From contig NZ_JBBJCN010000005.1 in the NCBI RefSeq assembly GCF_037622515.1, forward strand, positions 186,001 to 250,000: 64,000 nt of DNA. Direction: 5' to 3'. This DNA comes from Paradesertivirga superstes (GTDB taxonomy: Bacteria; Bacteroidota; Bacteroidia; Sphingobacteriales; Sphingobacteriaceae). This document shows positions 9,754 through 17,245 of this stretch, piece after piece. How positions within the stretch are numbered: the stretch's first letter is position 1; the number at the start of each line of letters is the position of its first letter. A program made the position numbers and the translations under genes. The notes beneath the pieces are model-generated. The model saw only the letters and a list, made by a program, of their open reading frames with translations, did no database searches and had not been told where the DNA came from.

Positions 9754-9972
9754 GAATATGATGTTTCAGAACTAAACTCAATCTGCCCTAAATGTATCAA
9801 ATTGAATTGAGATAGGAAATTGAAAGATACAGGGAACTACCGTGACGTCCCTTCGCTCTTCGGAATTTGTACAGGAATCTGCTCCGGGTTCACATGGACA
9901 ATGAAACCGGACTCATTTCAATTAAAGTTTAGTGTTTAAATACTCTAATATCTCTGCTTTTAATCCTTTCAC

Positions 9973-10675
9973 TTACTCAATCTCATACTCCGAAATAATG
10001 GTCCGTTTAAACTCCATCACTTGCGGTGAAATTTTAAAACCGCGTCCTCCGTACCCTTTTGCGAAAGTTTGTATTTCATCGTAGGAAGTATAGCCAGAAT
10101 CGTCATGCCCGTTAGATGCACCTGCATTACTTAGAAAAACCAATTTCCCTAGTTTCACACCGGCCCTGTTGCCCAGCTTTTTGGCGGATTGGAGGGCATC
10201 GTCATATGCCAGAAGATCGGCTTCACGGAAAAGGCTGTCGGCCTTTGAGTGATCAAACTGAATTTGGGAAATGCTGTTGATTTTTGTCTCCTTAATTTCC
10301 CGGTTAATTCGGTGAACTTCCGGATATCGTGAAGAACGAAATCGACAGATTGTTCGGCCCTAAAGCCAGTGAAAACATTCATTCTTCCGTTGTGTTGGTA
10401 ATGCTTATCTGCCGATATACTGCTGGTTTTAATATCATTCTCGTTTGTGCGATAGCCTGACAGGATTGTTAGGACAGAATCCAATGTATGTTGTGTCAAT
10501 CTAACGGCATTCACCATTTTTGGCTGGGTAAAGGATACCTGGAGTGTTAGGATAACAAGGTCGGGTTTAGCTCTGATCTTTCCCTCTCCGGTAACGCGGA
10601 TGGTTTCGGGAATTTTGCTTGTAGTACCGGCACATGCTGCGAACAGCAGACAAAAAATGGTAAGGAATATTTCAT
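9973..10675 (-). pseudogene. SIMPL (DUF541) domain lipoprotein gene, broken by two apparent frameshifts
   Basis: Three pieces in different frames read together as one SIMPL-domain protein. ATG at 10675 is followed after one codon by a shift into a frame reading IFLTIFCLLFAACAG, a good lipoprotein signal with the lipobox cysteine, and then TIRVTGEGKIRAKPDLV. It continues through MVNAVRLTQHTLDSV to FRAEQSVDFVLHDIRKFTEL. Near 10303 the frame must shift again to read KETKINSISQIQF.., SAKKLGNRAGVKLGK and the C-terminus ending VMEFKRTIISEYEIE. Each break is explained by loss of one base (ATGAAATATT where ATGAAAATATT would be in frame, and a missing base near ACCGGG). It is a recent pseudogene or a pair of sequencing indels. 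SIMPL proteins are periplasmic or envelope proteins linked to stress tolerance. Confidence 0.8.
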
Positions 10676-10726
10676 ATAGGTTTTTTAAAAGGTTTAGGAG
10701 TTAATGTACTCAATTTTCCTTAAATG

Positions 10727-10734
10727 CAAAGGTA
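10727..10734 (-). promoter_or_regulatory. Candidate Bacteroidota -7 element for the SIMPL gene
   Basis: The minus strand reads TACCTTTG, an exact match to the TAnnTTTG consensus, about 50 bases upstream of the SIMPL start. No clear TTTG at -33 was found, so this is a half-match only. Confidence 0.4.
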
Positions 10735-10815
10735 AGGGGCTTAAGCGCTTATTAAATATCGCTATCTTAGAAGCATAATAGCAAGGTTTCTTAGCCCTGT
10801 AAGAAAATTTACCAT

Positions 10816-11432
10816 ATGAAACTTAAATCACTTATCCTGCTCAAAGCCTTGATGATTGGCGGCGGTTCTCATGCGAATGTGAAGACTACCCAAACTACTT
10901 TGATGTAGCGGGCATAAACGCAGATGCTTACGTGCTTGCGGTGAGGCTCGGAAACCAAATTGAAGGAGCTTACAGGCTGGAAAATAATGAAAATGTTGAC
11001 TATAACAAGTTCCTTATCCACCTTACACCTACGAAGACGTATTATGGTAAACGGAGTAAAACTATTGGATTTTCGTTTACAAATTCTGCCTATGCTTGCA
11101 AATGTAGTGAGGAGTACCCTGGTTGGATGGGTTCTATAGAGCAATTGTCGGAAATTAAAATTTATAGTGACTCTGCATTCAACTTAGGAGAAAGTCCCTC
11201 TGTGCTGTTGAACCAATATTTTGAAATGGCTGGCATGACTGGAGACACGTATGAGGATTTCTTTGATCTCGACGCACTACTCAGCACCAAACCTGAGCTA
11301 TCTGTCTTCTCCGTTAAACTTCGCCTCAAGGTGAAACCAACTGGTTCCCTGAATCATAAGTTCAGTATTGAATACAAGCTCACAAACGGTGAATCCTATA
11401 CTGCTACAACGCAACAGATTATATTCAACTAA
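10816..11432 (+). pseudogene. Putative exported lipoprotein, frameshifted in the signal peptide
   Basis: ATG at 10816 opens a signal-like peptide (MKLKSLILLKALMIGGG) that runs into a stop after 30 codons. Another frame of the same stretch reads FSCECEDYPNYFDVAGINADAY and stays open to 11432. One extra base near 10870 would join the two into a lipoprotein of about 205 residues, with a cysteine after GGGFS. The mature part is rich in beta-strand-like segments and contains FSFTNSAYACKC, EEYPGWMGSIEQL and a C-terminal KLTNGESYTATTQQIIF. It resembles small Bacteroidota lipoproteins of unknown role, possibly of the DUF5034 type, but that name is a guess. Its divergent neighbour is broken in the same way. 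Confidence 0.6.
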
Positions 11433-11515
11433 GATCGAGATAGGTTTGGAAGGAATTCAGGGACTTCTTCATGATCCTTCTGCGCATTATAAATTCCGAA
11501 GAGCAGAAGGTTTGG

Positions 11516-11801
11516 GATTTCCTTTTGTCCGCTCATTGGCGCGGAGCCTAGTCCGTTCTTGATTAGTATTTATGTTTTCTTTGGAATCAAGGAGGGCTTC
11601 GCCGTATGGCATAGCCGCAACCTGCGAAGCAAGCATGAGTGCAAAAACAATAAACACCTACGAATAACGGACCAAAACGGCCTAGAAAGAAAGAAGCTTC
11701 ATCCGCAAGGCAAACACCCGGCCCGCCTTTCTTTCAGCCCAGCGCTCGTGTGTTCTACATTTGATGATTTTCGGCTGCGAAGACGGTGACTTGCAGGATG
11801 A
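11516..11801 (+). repeat. Unit A repeat, copy 1
   Basis: A repeat of about 285 bases starting GATTTCCTTTTGTCCGCTC and ending in GCAGGATG. It contains a short hairpin-capable segment around CGCCGTATGGCATAGCC. This copy reads GGGCTTCGCC where the others read GGGCTGCGCC, and it has small indels near its end. Confidence 0.85.
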
Positions 11802-11960
11802 CAAGGAACCGACATAGTTCTAGGCGTTAAGTATGAACATTTGCCGGAAACTACAGCATCAATAACAGAATATCAGATCAAGTCTTTCGAATAGTGACCG
11901 ACGTGCGAGCGGTGGGAGAACAAAAATGCGGCCGAGCTTATTTTTGTTCTTGATTTTTTG

Positions 11961-11988
11961 CTTACTTTTTTATCAAGAAAAAAGTAAG
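11961..11988. repeat. Perfect inverted repeat (11-bp arms) followed by a GCCC..GGGC hairpin
   Basis: CTTACTTTTTT and AAAAAAGTAAG pair perfectly around the loop ATCAAG. The next bases, GCCCGCCCGGCATAGAGGGC, resemble those after the shorter hairpin inside the unit B copies, so this is a diverged relative of that structure. Confidence 0.8.
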
Positions 11989-12170
11989 ATGCCCGCCCGG
12001 CATAGAGGGCTTCTTGCTCTTCGGAATTTGTAATTCCTACTTTATCGCAGGTTCTGTGAACCGCAAACCAGCCAACCAGACCTGCTTAATATCATTTTAC
12101 CCTTGCGGATGCCATAGCATCAAATATATTATTCCGGATTGCAATTTCCGAAGAGCGAAAAAGTTTTAAT

Positions 12171-12456
12171 GATTTCCTTTTGTCCGCTCATTGGCGCGGA
12201 GCCTAGTCCGTTCTTGATTAGTATTTTTGTTTTCTTTGGAATCAAGGAGGGCTGCGCCGTATGGCATAGCCGCAACCTGCGAAGCAAGCATGAGTGCAAA
12301 AAAACAATAAACACCTACGAATAACGGACCAAACGGCCTAGAAAGAAAGATGCTTCATCCGCACAAGCAAACACCCGGCCCGCCTTTCTTTCAGCCCAGC
12401 GCTAGTGTGTTCTACATTCGATAATTTTCGCTGCGAAGATGTTGAATGCAGGATGC
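12171..12456 (+). repeat. Unit A repeat, copy 2
   Basis: A full-length copy of unit A. It differs from copies 1 and 4 by single bases and by the number of A's in the GTGCAAAAA tract, which changes the reading frames. It is preceded by GCAATTTCCGAAGAGCG, an inverted copy of the scattered GCTCTTCGGAATTTG motif. Confidence 0.88.
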
Positions 12457-12544
12457 CTACCTAGACGGATACAGGAAACCGGCAGCATCCATAACAGAGT
12501 AAAAGTTCAAACATTAGCATTAACCGAAGAACGAGCGGTGGGAG

Positions 12545-12832
12545 AGGTTGCTGGATGCTTAGCTGTTGGATCTAATACGCCAAATGCATCCAGTTGGGAG
12601 GGCCTCAGAGGATTGAGCGTTAAGAAAGGTTGCAGAAAGAACATAAAGAACTGCAGGGAAGCAATCCGGAGAAGCGTATTAGAAAACAACCTACCAGACA
12701 AACCTAACCCGCGGCTTGGATTGCAGATAGCTTCCTTTCAAGCTTTTAGCTCAAAACTCGACAGCCTTGAGTTTTCGTTCTTTTTGTCAAGAAAAAGAAC
12801 TAGCCTGCCCGGCAATGAGGGCAAACTTTCAT
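12545..12832 (+). repeat. Unit B repeat, copy 1
   Basis: The first of three related copies. It begins AGGTTGCTGGATGCTTAGCT and ends directly at a unit A start. Two sets of complementary arms interlock: CTGGATGC (12551-12558) with GCATCCAG (12586-12593), and TCTAATACGC (12571-12580) with GCGTATTAGA (12674-12683). A 9-bp hairpin, GTTCTTTTT/AAAAAGAAC with loop GTCAAG, lies at 12777-12800. A structured RNA or DNA element is possible. Confidence 0.82.
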
Positions 12833-12871
12833 GATTTCCTTTTGTCCGCTCATTGGCGCGGAGCCTAGTCC
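12833..12871 (+). repeat. Unit A repeat, copy 3, truncated
   Basis: Only the first 39 bases of unit A (through GCGGAGCCTAGTCC) remain. The sequence then changes abruptly to the GC-rich inverted-repeat segment, marking a junction. Confidence 0.8.
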
Positions 12872-12899
12872 TTTCACCGCGGAAAGGACCAAACGCGTT

Positions 12900-13073
12900 G
12901 TGAATCCCGAGGTGCCTTTTGCACAGGGCTACCCGCAGTTCCTGCATCAGCGCTCAGGGCCGTGCCTGGCTCCTCCTGCGCTCAGGCCGGGCTTCAGGAA
13001 CCAGCCAATGCCCTTTTCTTGCCCGCATGGGCCTGCTGATGCAAGAACTTTGGCAGGCACTTGCGGGATTCAC
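12900..13073. repeat. GC-rich long imperfect inverted repeat
   Basis: GTGAATCCCG (12900-12909) pairs with CGGGATTCAC (13064-13073), with AGGTGCC and GGCACTT nearby. AGTTCCTGCATCAGC (12937-12951) pairs with GCTGATGCAAGAACT (13035-13049) with one wobble. The inner part repeats GCGCTCAGG. The segment is clearly richer in GC than its surroundings and lies between a truncated unit A copy and unit B copy 2. Confidence 0.75.
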
Positions 13074-13106
13074 GGGTCTCCGTAGGTCGGGATACGGTGA
13101 ATTGAA

Positions 13107-13407
13107 AGGTTGCTGGATGCTTAGCTCTTGGATCTAATGCGCCAAATGCATCCAGTAGGGAGGGCCTCAGAGGATTGAGCGTTAAGAAAGGTTGAAAGAA
13201 AGCTTGCAGAAAAGAACATAAAGAGCTGCAGGGAAGCAATCCGGAGAAGCGTATTAGAAAATAACCTACCAGACAAACCTAACCCGCGGCTTGGATTGCA
13301 GATAGCTTCCTTTCAAGCTTTTAGCTCAAAACTCGACAGCCTTGAGTTTTCGTTCTTTTTGTCAAGAAAAAGAACTAGCCTGCCCGGCAATGAGGGCAAA
13401 CTTTCAT
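13107..13407 (+). repeat. Unit B repeat, copy 2
   Basis: A full copy that ends where unit A copy 4 begins. The outer arms CTGGATGC (13113-13120) and GCATCCAG (13148-13155) are kept. TCTAATGCGC replaces TCTAATACGC but can still pair with GCGTATTAGA through a G-U pair. There is a 14-base insertion after GAAAGGTTG compared with copy 1. The GTTCTTTTT hairpin lies at 13352-13375. Confidence 0.82.
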
Positions 13408-13697
13408 GATTTCCTTTTGTCAGCTCATTGGCGCGGAGCCTAGTCCGTTCTTGATTAGTATTTTTGTTTTCTTTGGAATCAAGGAGGGCTGCGCCGTATG
13501 GCATAGCCGCAACCTGCGAAGCAAGCATGAGTGCAAAAAAACAATAAACACCTACGAATAAAGTACCAAAACGGCCTAGAAAGAAAGATGCTTCATCCGC
13601 ACAGGCAAACACCCGGCCCGCTTTTCTTTCAGCCCAGCGCTAGTGTGATCTATATTCGATGATTTTTGGCTGCGAAGATGTTGAATGCAGGATGCCA
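13408..13697 (+). repeat. Unit A repeat, copy 4
   Basis: A full-length copy that follows unit B copy 2 without a gap. It has CAGCTC for CCGCTC in the opening and AAAGTACC for ACGGACC in the middle. Downstream, CTTCGGAATTTGCAATTCCGAAG (13711-13733) is a palindromic form of the scattered motif. Confidence 0.86.
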
Positions 13698-13804
13698 ACC
13701 TAGACTCTCGCTCTTCGGAATTTGCAATTCCGAAGCCTTATCGCAGGTTCTGTAAACCGCAAAAACGATCTCAGTTCTAGGAACGCAAAAACCGAACGTA
13801 CTTA

Positions 13805-14092
13805 ATAGCTCTTGGATCTAATGCGCCAAATGCATCCAGTAGGGAGGGCCTCAGAGGATTGAGCGTTAAGAAAGGTTGAAAGAAAGCTTGCAAAAAAGAA
13901 CATAAAGAGCTGCAGGGAAGCAATCCGGAGAAGCGTATTAGAAAAGCACCCTACCAGACAAACCTAACCCGCGGCTTGGATTGCAGATAGCTTCCTTTCA
14001 AGCTTTTAGCTCAAGACTCGACAGCCTTGAGTTTTCGTTCTTTTTGTCAAGAAAAAGAACTAGCCTGCCCGGCAATGAGGGCAAACTTTCAT
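13805..14092 (+). repeat. Unit B repeat, copy 3, truncated at its 5' end
   Basis: It starts at TAGCTCTTGGATC, so it has lost the CTGGATGC arm but keeps GCATCCAG and the TCTAATGCGC/GCGTATTAG pair. The terminal hairpin GTTCTTTTT/AAAAAGAAC is at 14037-14060. It shares the 14-base insertion with copy 2, so these two are closer relatives. Confidence 0.8.
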
Positions 14093-14125
14093 GATTTCCT
14101 TTTGTCCGCTCATTGGCGCGGAGCC
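14093..14125 (+). repeat. Unit A repeat, copy 5, truncated
   Basis: The first 33 bases of unit A (to GCGCGGAGCC) are followed abruptly by a CAGCAATAACGATACTCGT flank and then unit C copy 1. The same flank sequence, CAGCAATAACAATACTCGT, recurs after unit C copy 2 at about 16303. Confidence 0.75.
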
Positions 14126-14176
14126 CTTCCTTGTAGAAACAGCAGCAATAACGATACTCGTCCAACAATCCAGCCC

Positions 14177-14288
14177 CGTCATTCCTGCGCAGGCAGGAAT
14201 CCTAATGCAGAGCAAAGTACCCTTCTTGAAGGTATAGCGTATTACGATTGCCGATCAGGTCGGCAATGACGGCGCTCCAGGAATGACG
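14177..14288. mobile_element. Unit C, small element with terminal inverted repeats, copy 1
   Basis: A 112-base element bounded by CGTCATTCCTG and CAGGAATGACG, a perfect terminal inverted repeat. A hairpin, ATTCCTG-CGCAGG-CAGGAAT, sits at the left end and TTGCCGA-TCAGG-TCGGCAA near the right. It has no coding capacity. It has the form of a REP/MITE-like element. No cognate transposase is in the window. Confidence 0.65.
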
Positions 14289-14458
14289 ATTATCGTTCAG
14301 CAATAATGATATTTGCCAATTTGGCGCAAGGTACTGTCTTCATAGCACCAGTATTACACATCCTCAAAATCAAATCCATTAATTTTTTTTACTTTGGTTT
14401 AAGTATTAGCTAACCTATCAGTACTAATAAATTCATTCAAAATAAAACAATAAAATCT

Positions 14459-15817
14459 ATGATAAGCCCGGGAATTAAGCTTAAAGCTGTTGTTCTGTTA
14501 GTTACATTATCCATATTTTCATTAAAGTCTGCAGGCCAGCAAATGGGAGCTGAGGAAAAAGAATCCATGGAAAAAGGCAATGCTGCTTTTAAAGGTGGAA
14601 TAAGGGGGCTGAAGGGTGAAGGTCTGAATCTTTCTCCTGAAAAGGTGGAGTGGTGGAAAGATGAAAAATTTGGAATGTTTATTCATTGGGGATTATATGC
14701 CATTCCGGGTACTGGCGAATGGACCATGTTTAATCAAAAAATTCCTGCAGAAGAATATGCTAAGCTTGCGGATCAGTTTAATCCAAAGTCGTTTAATGCT
14801 GAAGAATGGGCGGGTATCGCTAAAAGCGCGGGGATGAAATACATGGTCATGGTATCAAGGCATCATGATGGTTTCGCTTTATGGGACAGTCCTTCCAGTT
14901 ATCGTGACTTTAACAGCATGGAAACTGCTTCGGGCCGCGATTTTGTAGCCATGTATACCGAGGCCTGCCGTAAAGCTGGTTTAGCGGTAGGCATCTATTA
15001 CTCACCTATGGACTGGCGTTTCCCGGGTTATTTTGATCCGAAAGGTCTGCCTGAAAATGCGGCATTGATGAAGAAACAAGGATATGGCCAGGTTGAGGAA
15101 TTGATGAAGAATTATGGCAAGATCGATATTTTATGGTATGACGGGGGCTGGCTTGCGCATAAAGACGGAGATGTTGGGGCAGCCTGGTTTTGGGAGCCGC
15201 TGAAACTGAATACGATGGTCCGCAAATACCAACCGGATATTCTCATTAATCCGCGATCGGGTATGTTTGGCGATTTTCAGATTAATGAAGGTGGCGCAGA
15301 AGTAAAAGGACCTATCATTAACATACCATGGGAAAAATGTTTAAACCTGAACGGATCGAGCTGGGGTTATACGAAAACACAAAATTTAATGTCTCTTAAA
15401 GAGGCGATTACTATGCTGGTAAATGTGGTAGACAGGGGCGGCAATATGCTGCTGAATGTGGGCCCTGATCCTGATGGCGTGATCCCCGCGACCCATGTTG
15501 CCCGGTTGAAGGAAATAGGTGCCTGGCTGAAAAAGAACGGCGAGGGTATTTATGGTACGCGTCCCGGCCCTTTTGAGCCTGTGGATGGAGTTTATGGCGC
15601 TACCCAGAAAGGCAGGAATATCTATGTTCATTTATTGAGCGTTCCGGCAGGAAGTTCGGAACTTAAATTGCCGGCAATCGACCGGAAATTGGTGAGATGT
15701 AAATTTATAAATGGTAAGAAGGTGAAGTTTAAGCAGGATAAAACGGGTATTAGGTTGAGTATAGATTCAGAGGAACTTGACCCGGTGGTGAGTACGATTG
15801 TGTTGAAAATGAAGTGA
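14459..15817 (+). CDS. Alpha-L-fucosidase, glycoside hydrolase family 29
   Basis: This 452-residue exported enzyme is predicted to release alpha-linked L-fucose from oligosaccharides in the periplasm or outside the cell. A signal peptide (residues 1-26, KAVVLLVTLSIFSL core) precedes the GH29 barrel. The barrel has FGMFIHWGLY near 71-80, SRHHDGFALWDS near 133-144 and ILWYDGGW near 224-231, where D228 fits the catalytic nucleophile. The acid/base residue is not well conserved in this family and was not assigned. A small C-terminal beta domain follows. The family length is usual and the gene looks intact. It stands alone, with repeats on both sides and no sugar transporter or regulator adjacent, which suggests it arrived or was moved as a single gene. 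Confidence 0.95.
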   Translation: MISPGIKLKAVVLLVTLSIFSLKSAGQQMGAEEKESMEKGNAAFKGGIRGLKGEGLNLSPEKVEWWKDEKFGMFIHWGLYAIPGTGEWTMFNQKIPAEEYAKLADQFNPKSFNAEEWAGIAKSAGMKYMVMVSRHHDGFALWDSPSSYRDFNSMETASGRDFVAMYTEACRKAGLAVGIYYSPMDWRFPGYFDPKGLPENAALMKKQGYGQVEELMKNYGKIDILWYDGGWLAHKDGDVGAAWFWEPLKLNTMVRKYQPDILINPRSGMFGDFQINEGGAEVKGPIINIPWEKCLNLNGSSWGYTKTQNLMSLKEAITMLVNVVDRGGNMLLNVGPDPDGVIPATHVARLKEIGAWLKKNGEGIYGTRPGPFEPVDGVYGATQKGRNIYVHLLSVPAGSSELKLPAIDRKLVRCKFINGKKVKFKQDKTGIRLSIDSEELDPVVSTIVLKMK

Positions 15818-15865
15818 GGGGCTGGCAAATAAAATGAGGAGTGGAATTTAAATGCGTGGGTTTGG

Positions 15866-16153
15866 GATTTCCTTTTGTCCGCTCATTGGCGCGGGAGCCT
15901 AGTCCGTTCTTGATTAGTATTTTTGTTTTTCTTTGGAATCAAGGAGGGCTGCGCCGTATGGCATAGCCGCAACCTGCGAAGCAAGCATGAGTGCAAAAAC
16001 AATAAACACCTACGAATAACGGACCAAAACGGCCTAGAAAGAAAGATGCTTCATCCGCACAAGCAAACACCCGGCCCGCCTTTCTTTCAGCCCAACGCTC
16101 GTGTGTTCTACATTCGATGATTTTCGCTGCGAAGATGTTGAATGCAGGATGCC
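15866..16153 (+). repeat. Unit A repeat, copy 6
   Basis: A full-length copy downstream of the fucosidase gene, in the same orientation as the upstream copies. It has one extra G in GCGCGGGAGCC and one extra T in GTTTTTCTTTGG. These indels again change the reading frame, arguing against a coding role. Confidence 0.87.
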
Positions 16154-16180
16154 AAACTAGACGACGTACAGGAAACACCC

Positions 16181-16293
16181 CGTCATTCCTGTGCAGACAG
16201 GAATCCTAATGCAGAGCAAAAGTGCTTTTGTTGCCGGTGTGGTGCTTTACGATTGCCGATCAGGTCGGCAATGACGGAGATCTAAGAATGACA
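16181..16293. mobile_element. Unit C, small element with terminal inverted repeats, copy 2
   Basis: The second copy of the unit C element: CGTCATTCCTG at the left, a decayed AGAATGAC at the right, and the same TTGCCGATCAGGTCGGCAA hairpin inside. The middle differs from copy 1 (AAGTGCTTTTGTTGCCGG..). With unit A copy 6 it brackets the fucosidase gene. Confidence 0.6.
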
Positions 16294-16411
16294 ATTATGG
16301 TTCAGCAATAACAATACTCGTGGGACAACCCTTATTTACTCAATCCTATCTTCCATTTTTTTTTCATTTATATAATCCTTCACGGGCAATTTTTTGTTCT
16401 CAATTATAGGG

Positions 16412-16418
16412 AAGGAGG
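16412..16418 (+). promoter_or_regulatory. Strong Shine-Dalgarno sequence before pcm
   Basis: AAGGAGG lies 12 bases before the ATG at 16431. Such a strong site is unusual among the genes here, most of which lack one. Confidence 0.55.
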
Positions 16419-16430
16419 TTTAAAATTCCG

Positions 16431-17120
16431 ATGAAACGATTTTTGCCAGTATTACTCGTCCTTTGGATATCCGGGCCGGCCTTATCGCAAAATTATAGGG
16501 ACCTGCGCAACAACATGGTCAGCGAGCAGATAGAAGCCCGCGGCATTACGCACCGGCCCACGCTTGAGGCCCTGCGTAAGGTGGAGCGGCATTTGTTCGT
16601 GCCCCTTCAATATCGCAAATATGCCTATAGTGACACTCCTCTTCCGATAGGCTATGACCAAACCATTTCCCAGCCATTTATGGTAGCTTATATGACCCAG
16701 GTGCTCGACCTCAGGGCGGATGATCGTGTACTTGAAATCGGTACAGGGTCGGGATATCAGGCAGCCGTTCTTGCTGAGATCGTTAAGGAGGTTTATACCA
16801 TTGAGATCGTGAAAGAACTGGGCATACAATCCAGAAAACTATTGAGCGAGCTGTACAAGAATGTAGAGGTGATTATTGGCGATGGCTACAAGGGCCTCAA
16901 AGCGAAAGCCCCTTTCGACGCTATTATTGTAACAGCCGCAGCCAATGAGATTCCGCCCCCGCTTATTGAACAATTGAAAGAGGGCGGAAAAATGGTCATT
17001 CCGGTTGGTTCGCCTTCCATGGTGCAGGTTTTGAAGCTGGTTGAAAAGAAAAAGGGGAAGATATCCATCACCTACCTGACCGAGGTGCGTTTTGTGCCGT
17101 TTACTCGGGAAAAGAATTAA
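16431..17120 (+). CDS. pcm: Exported protein-L-isoaspartate O-methyltransferase
   Basis: This 229-residue protein transfers methyl from SAM to L-isoaspartyl residues of damaged proteins. A signal peptide (MKRFLPVLLVLWISGPALSQ) comes first, so the enzyme is likely periplasmic. This is common in Bacteroidota but differs from the cytoplasmic E. coli enzyme. The catalytic core has the family signatures FVPLQYRKYAYSDTPLPIG (56-74), QTISQPFMVAYMTQ (77-90), the SAM motif VLEIGTGSGYQ (100-110) and a C-terminal VRFVPFTRE. It is intact and of normal length for the exported form. It lies between repeat segments and has no operon partner. Confidence 0.93.
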   Translation: MKRFLPVLLVLWISGPALSQNYRDLRNNMVSEQIEARGITHRPTLEALRKVERHLFVPLQYRKYAYSDTPLPIGYDQTISQPFMVAYMTQVLDLRADDRVLEIGTGSGYQAAVLAEIVKEVYTIEIVKELGIQSRKLLSELYKNVEVIIGDGYKGLKAKAPFDAIIVTAAANEIPPPLIEQLKEGGKMVIPVGSPSMVQVLKLVEKKKGKISITYLTEVRFVPFTREKN

Positions 17121-17245
17121 GTCGGTATTCTGAGATCCTGGGGCGTGTCTAAATCCTTCATGTGCAAAGAAAGAGTCTGCATTCAACCAATTTGTAGGGT
17201 TTACATAAATTCAATTTGAGCCGGCATAATTTAATAGGTGTTCAT

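Larger units (their letters stand above)
11433..14458. other. Gene-free repeat island between the broken lipoprotein gene and the fucosidase gene
   Basis: About 3 kb without a credible gene. It is filled with unit A and unit B repeats, a GC-rich long inverted repeat, hairpins, scattered copies of a GCTCTTCGGAATTTG motif and one unit C element, listed separately. Short reading frames occur, but different copies of the same repeat are open in different frames, so they are not coding. The last 120 bases before the fucosidase gene are AT-rich and contain TTTACTTTGG (14388-14397), a weak -7-like site. Confidence 0.75.

Noticed and set aside
12129..12324. Short reading frames on both strands inside unit A copy 2
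   Set aside because: Other unit A copies are open in different frames and carry indels, so the frames are not conserved; they follow from the repeat sequence.
12439..12834. A 131-residue plus-strand frame across unit B copy 1
   Set aside because: The 14-base insertion in unit B copies 2 and 3 would break the frame; amino-acid content is unlike the real genes nearby.
13313..13612. A 99-residue minus-strand frame spanning unit B copy 2 and unit A copy 4
   Set aside because: It crosses the junction of two repeats, has no family resemblance, and is interrupted or shifted in the other copies.
11433..14458. Possible insertion sequence, integron or CRISPR array in the repeat island
   Set aside because: No transposase or integrase frame, no regular spacer pattern and no integron-type site could be found; the repeats are of irregular length and spacing.
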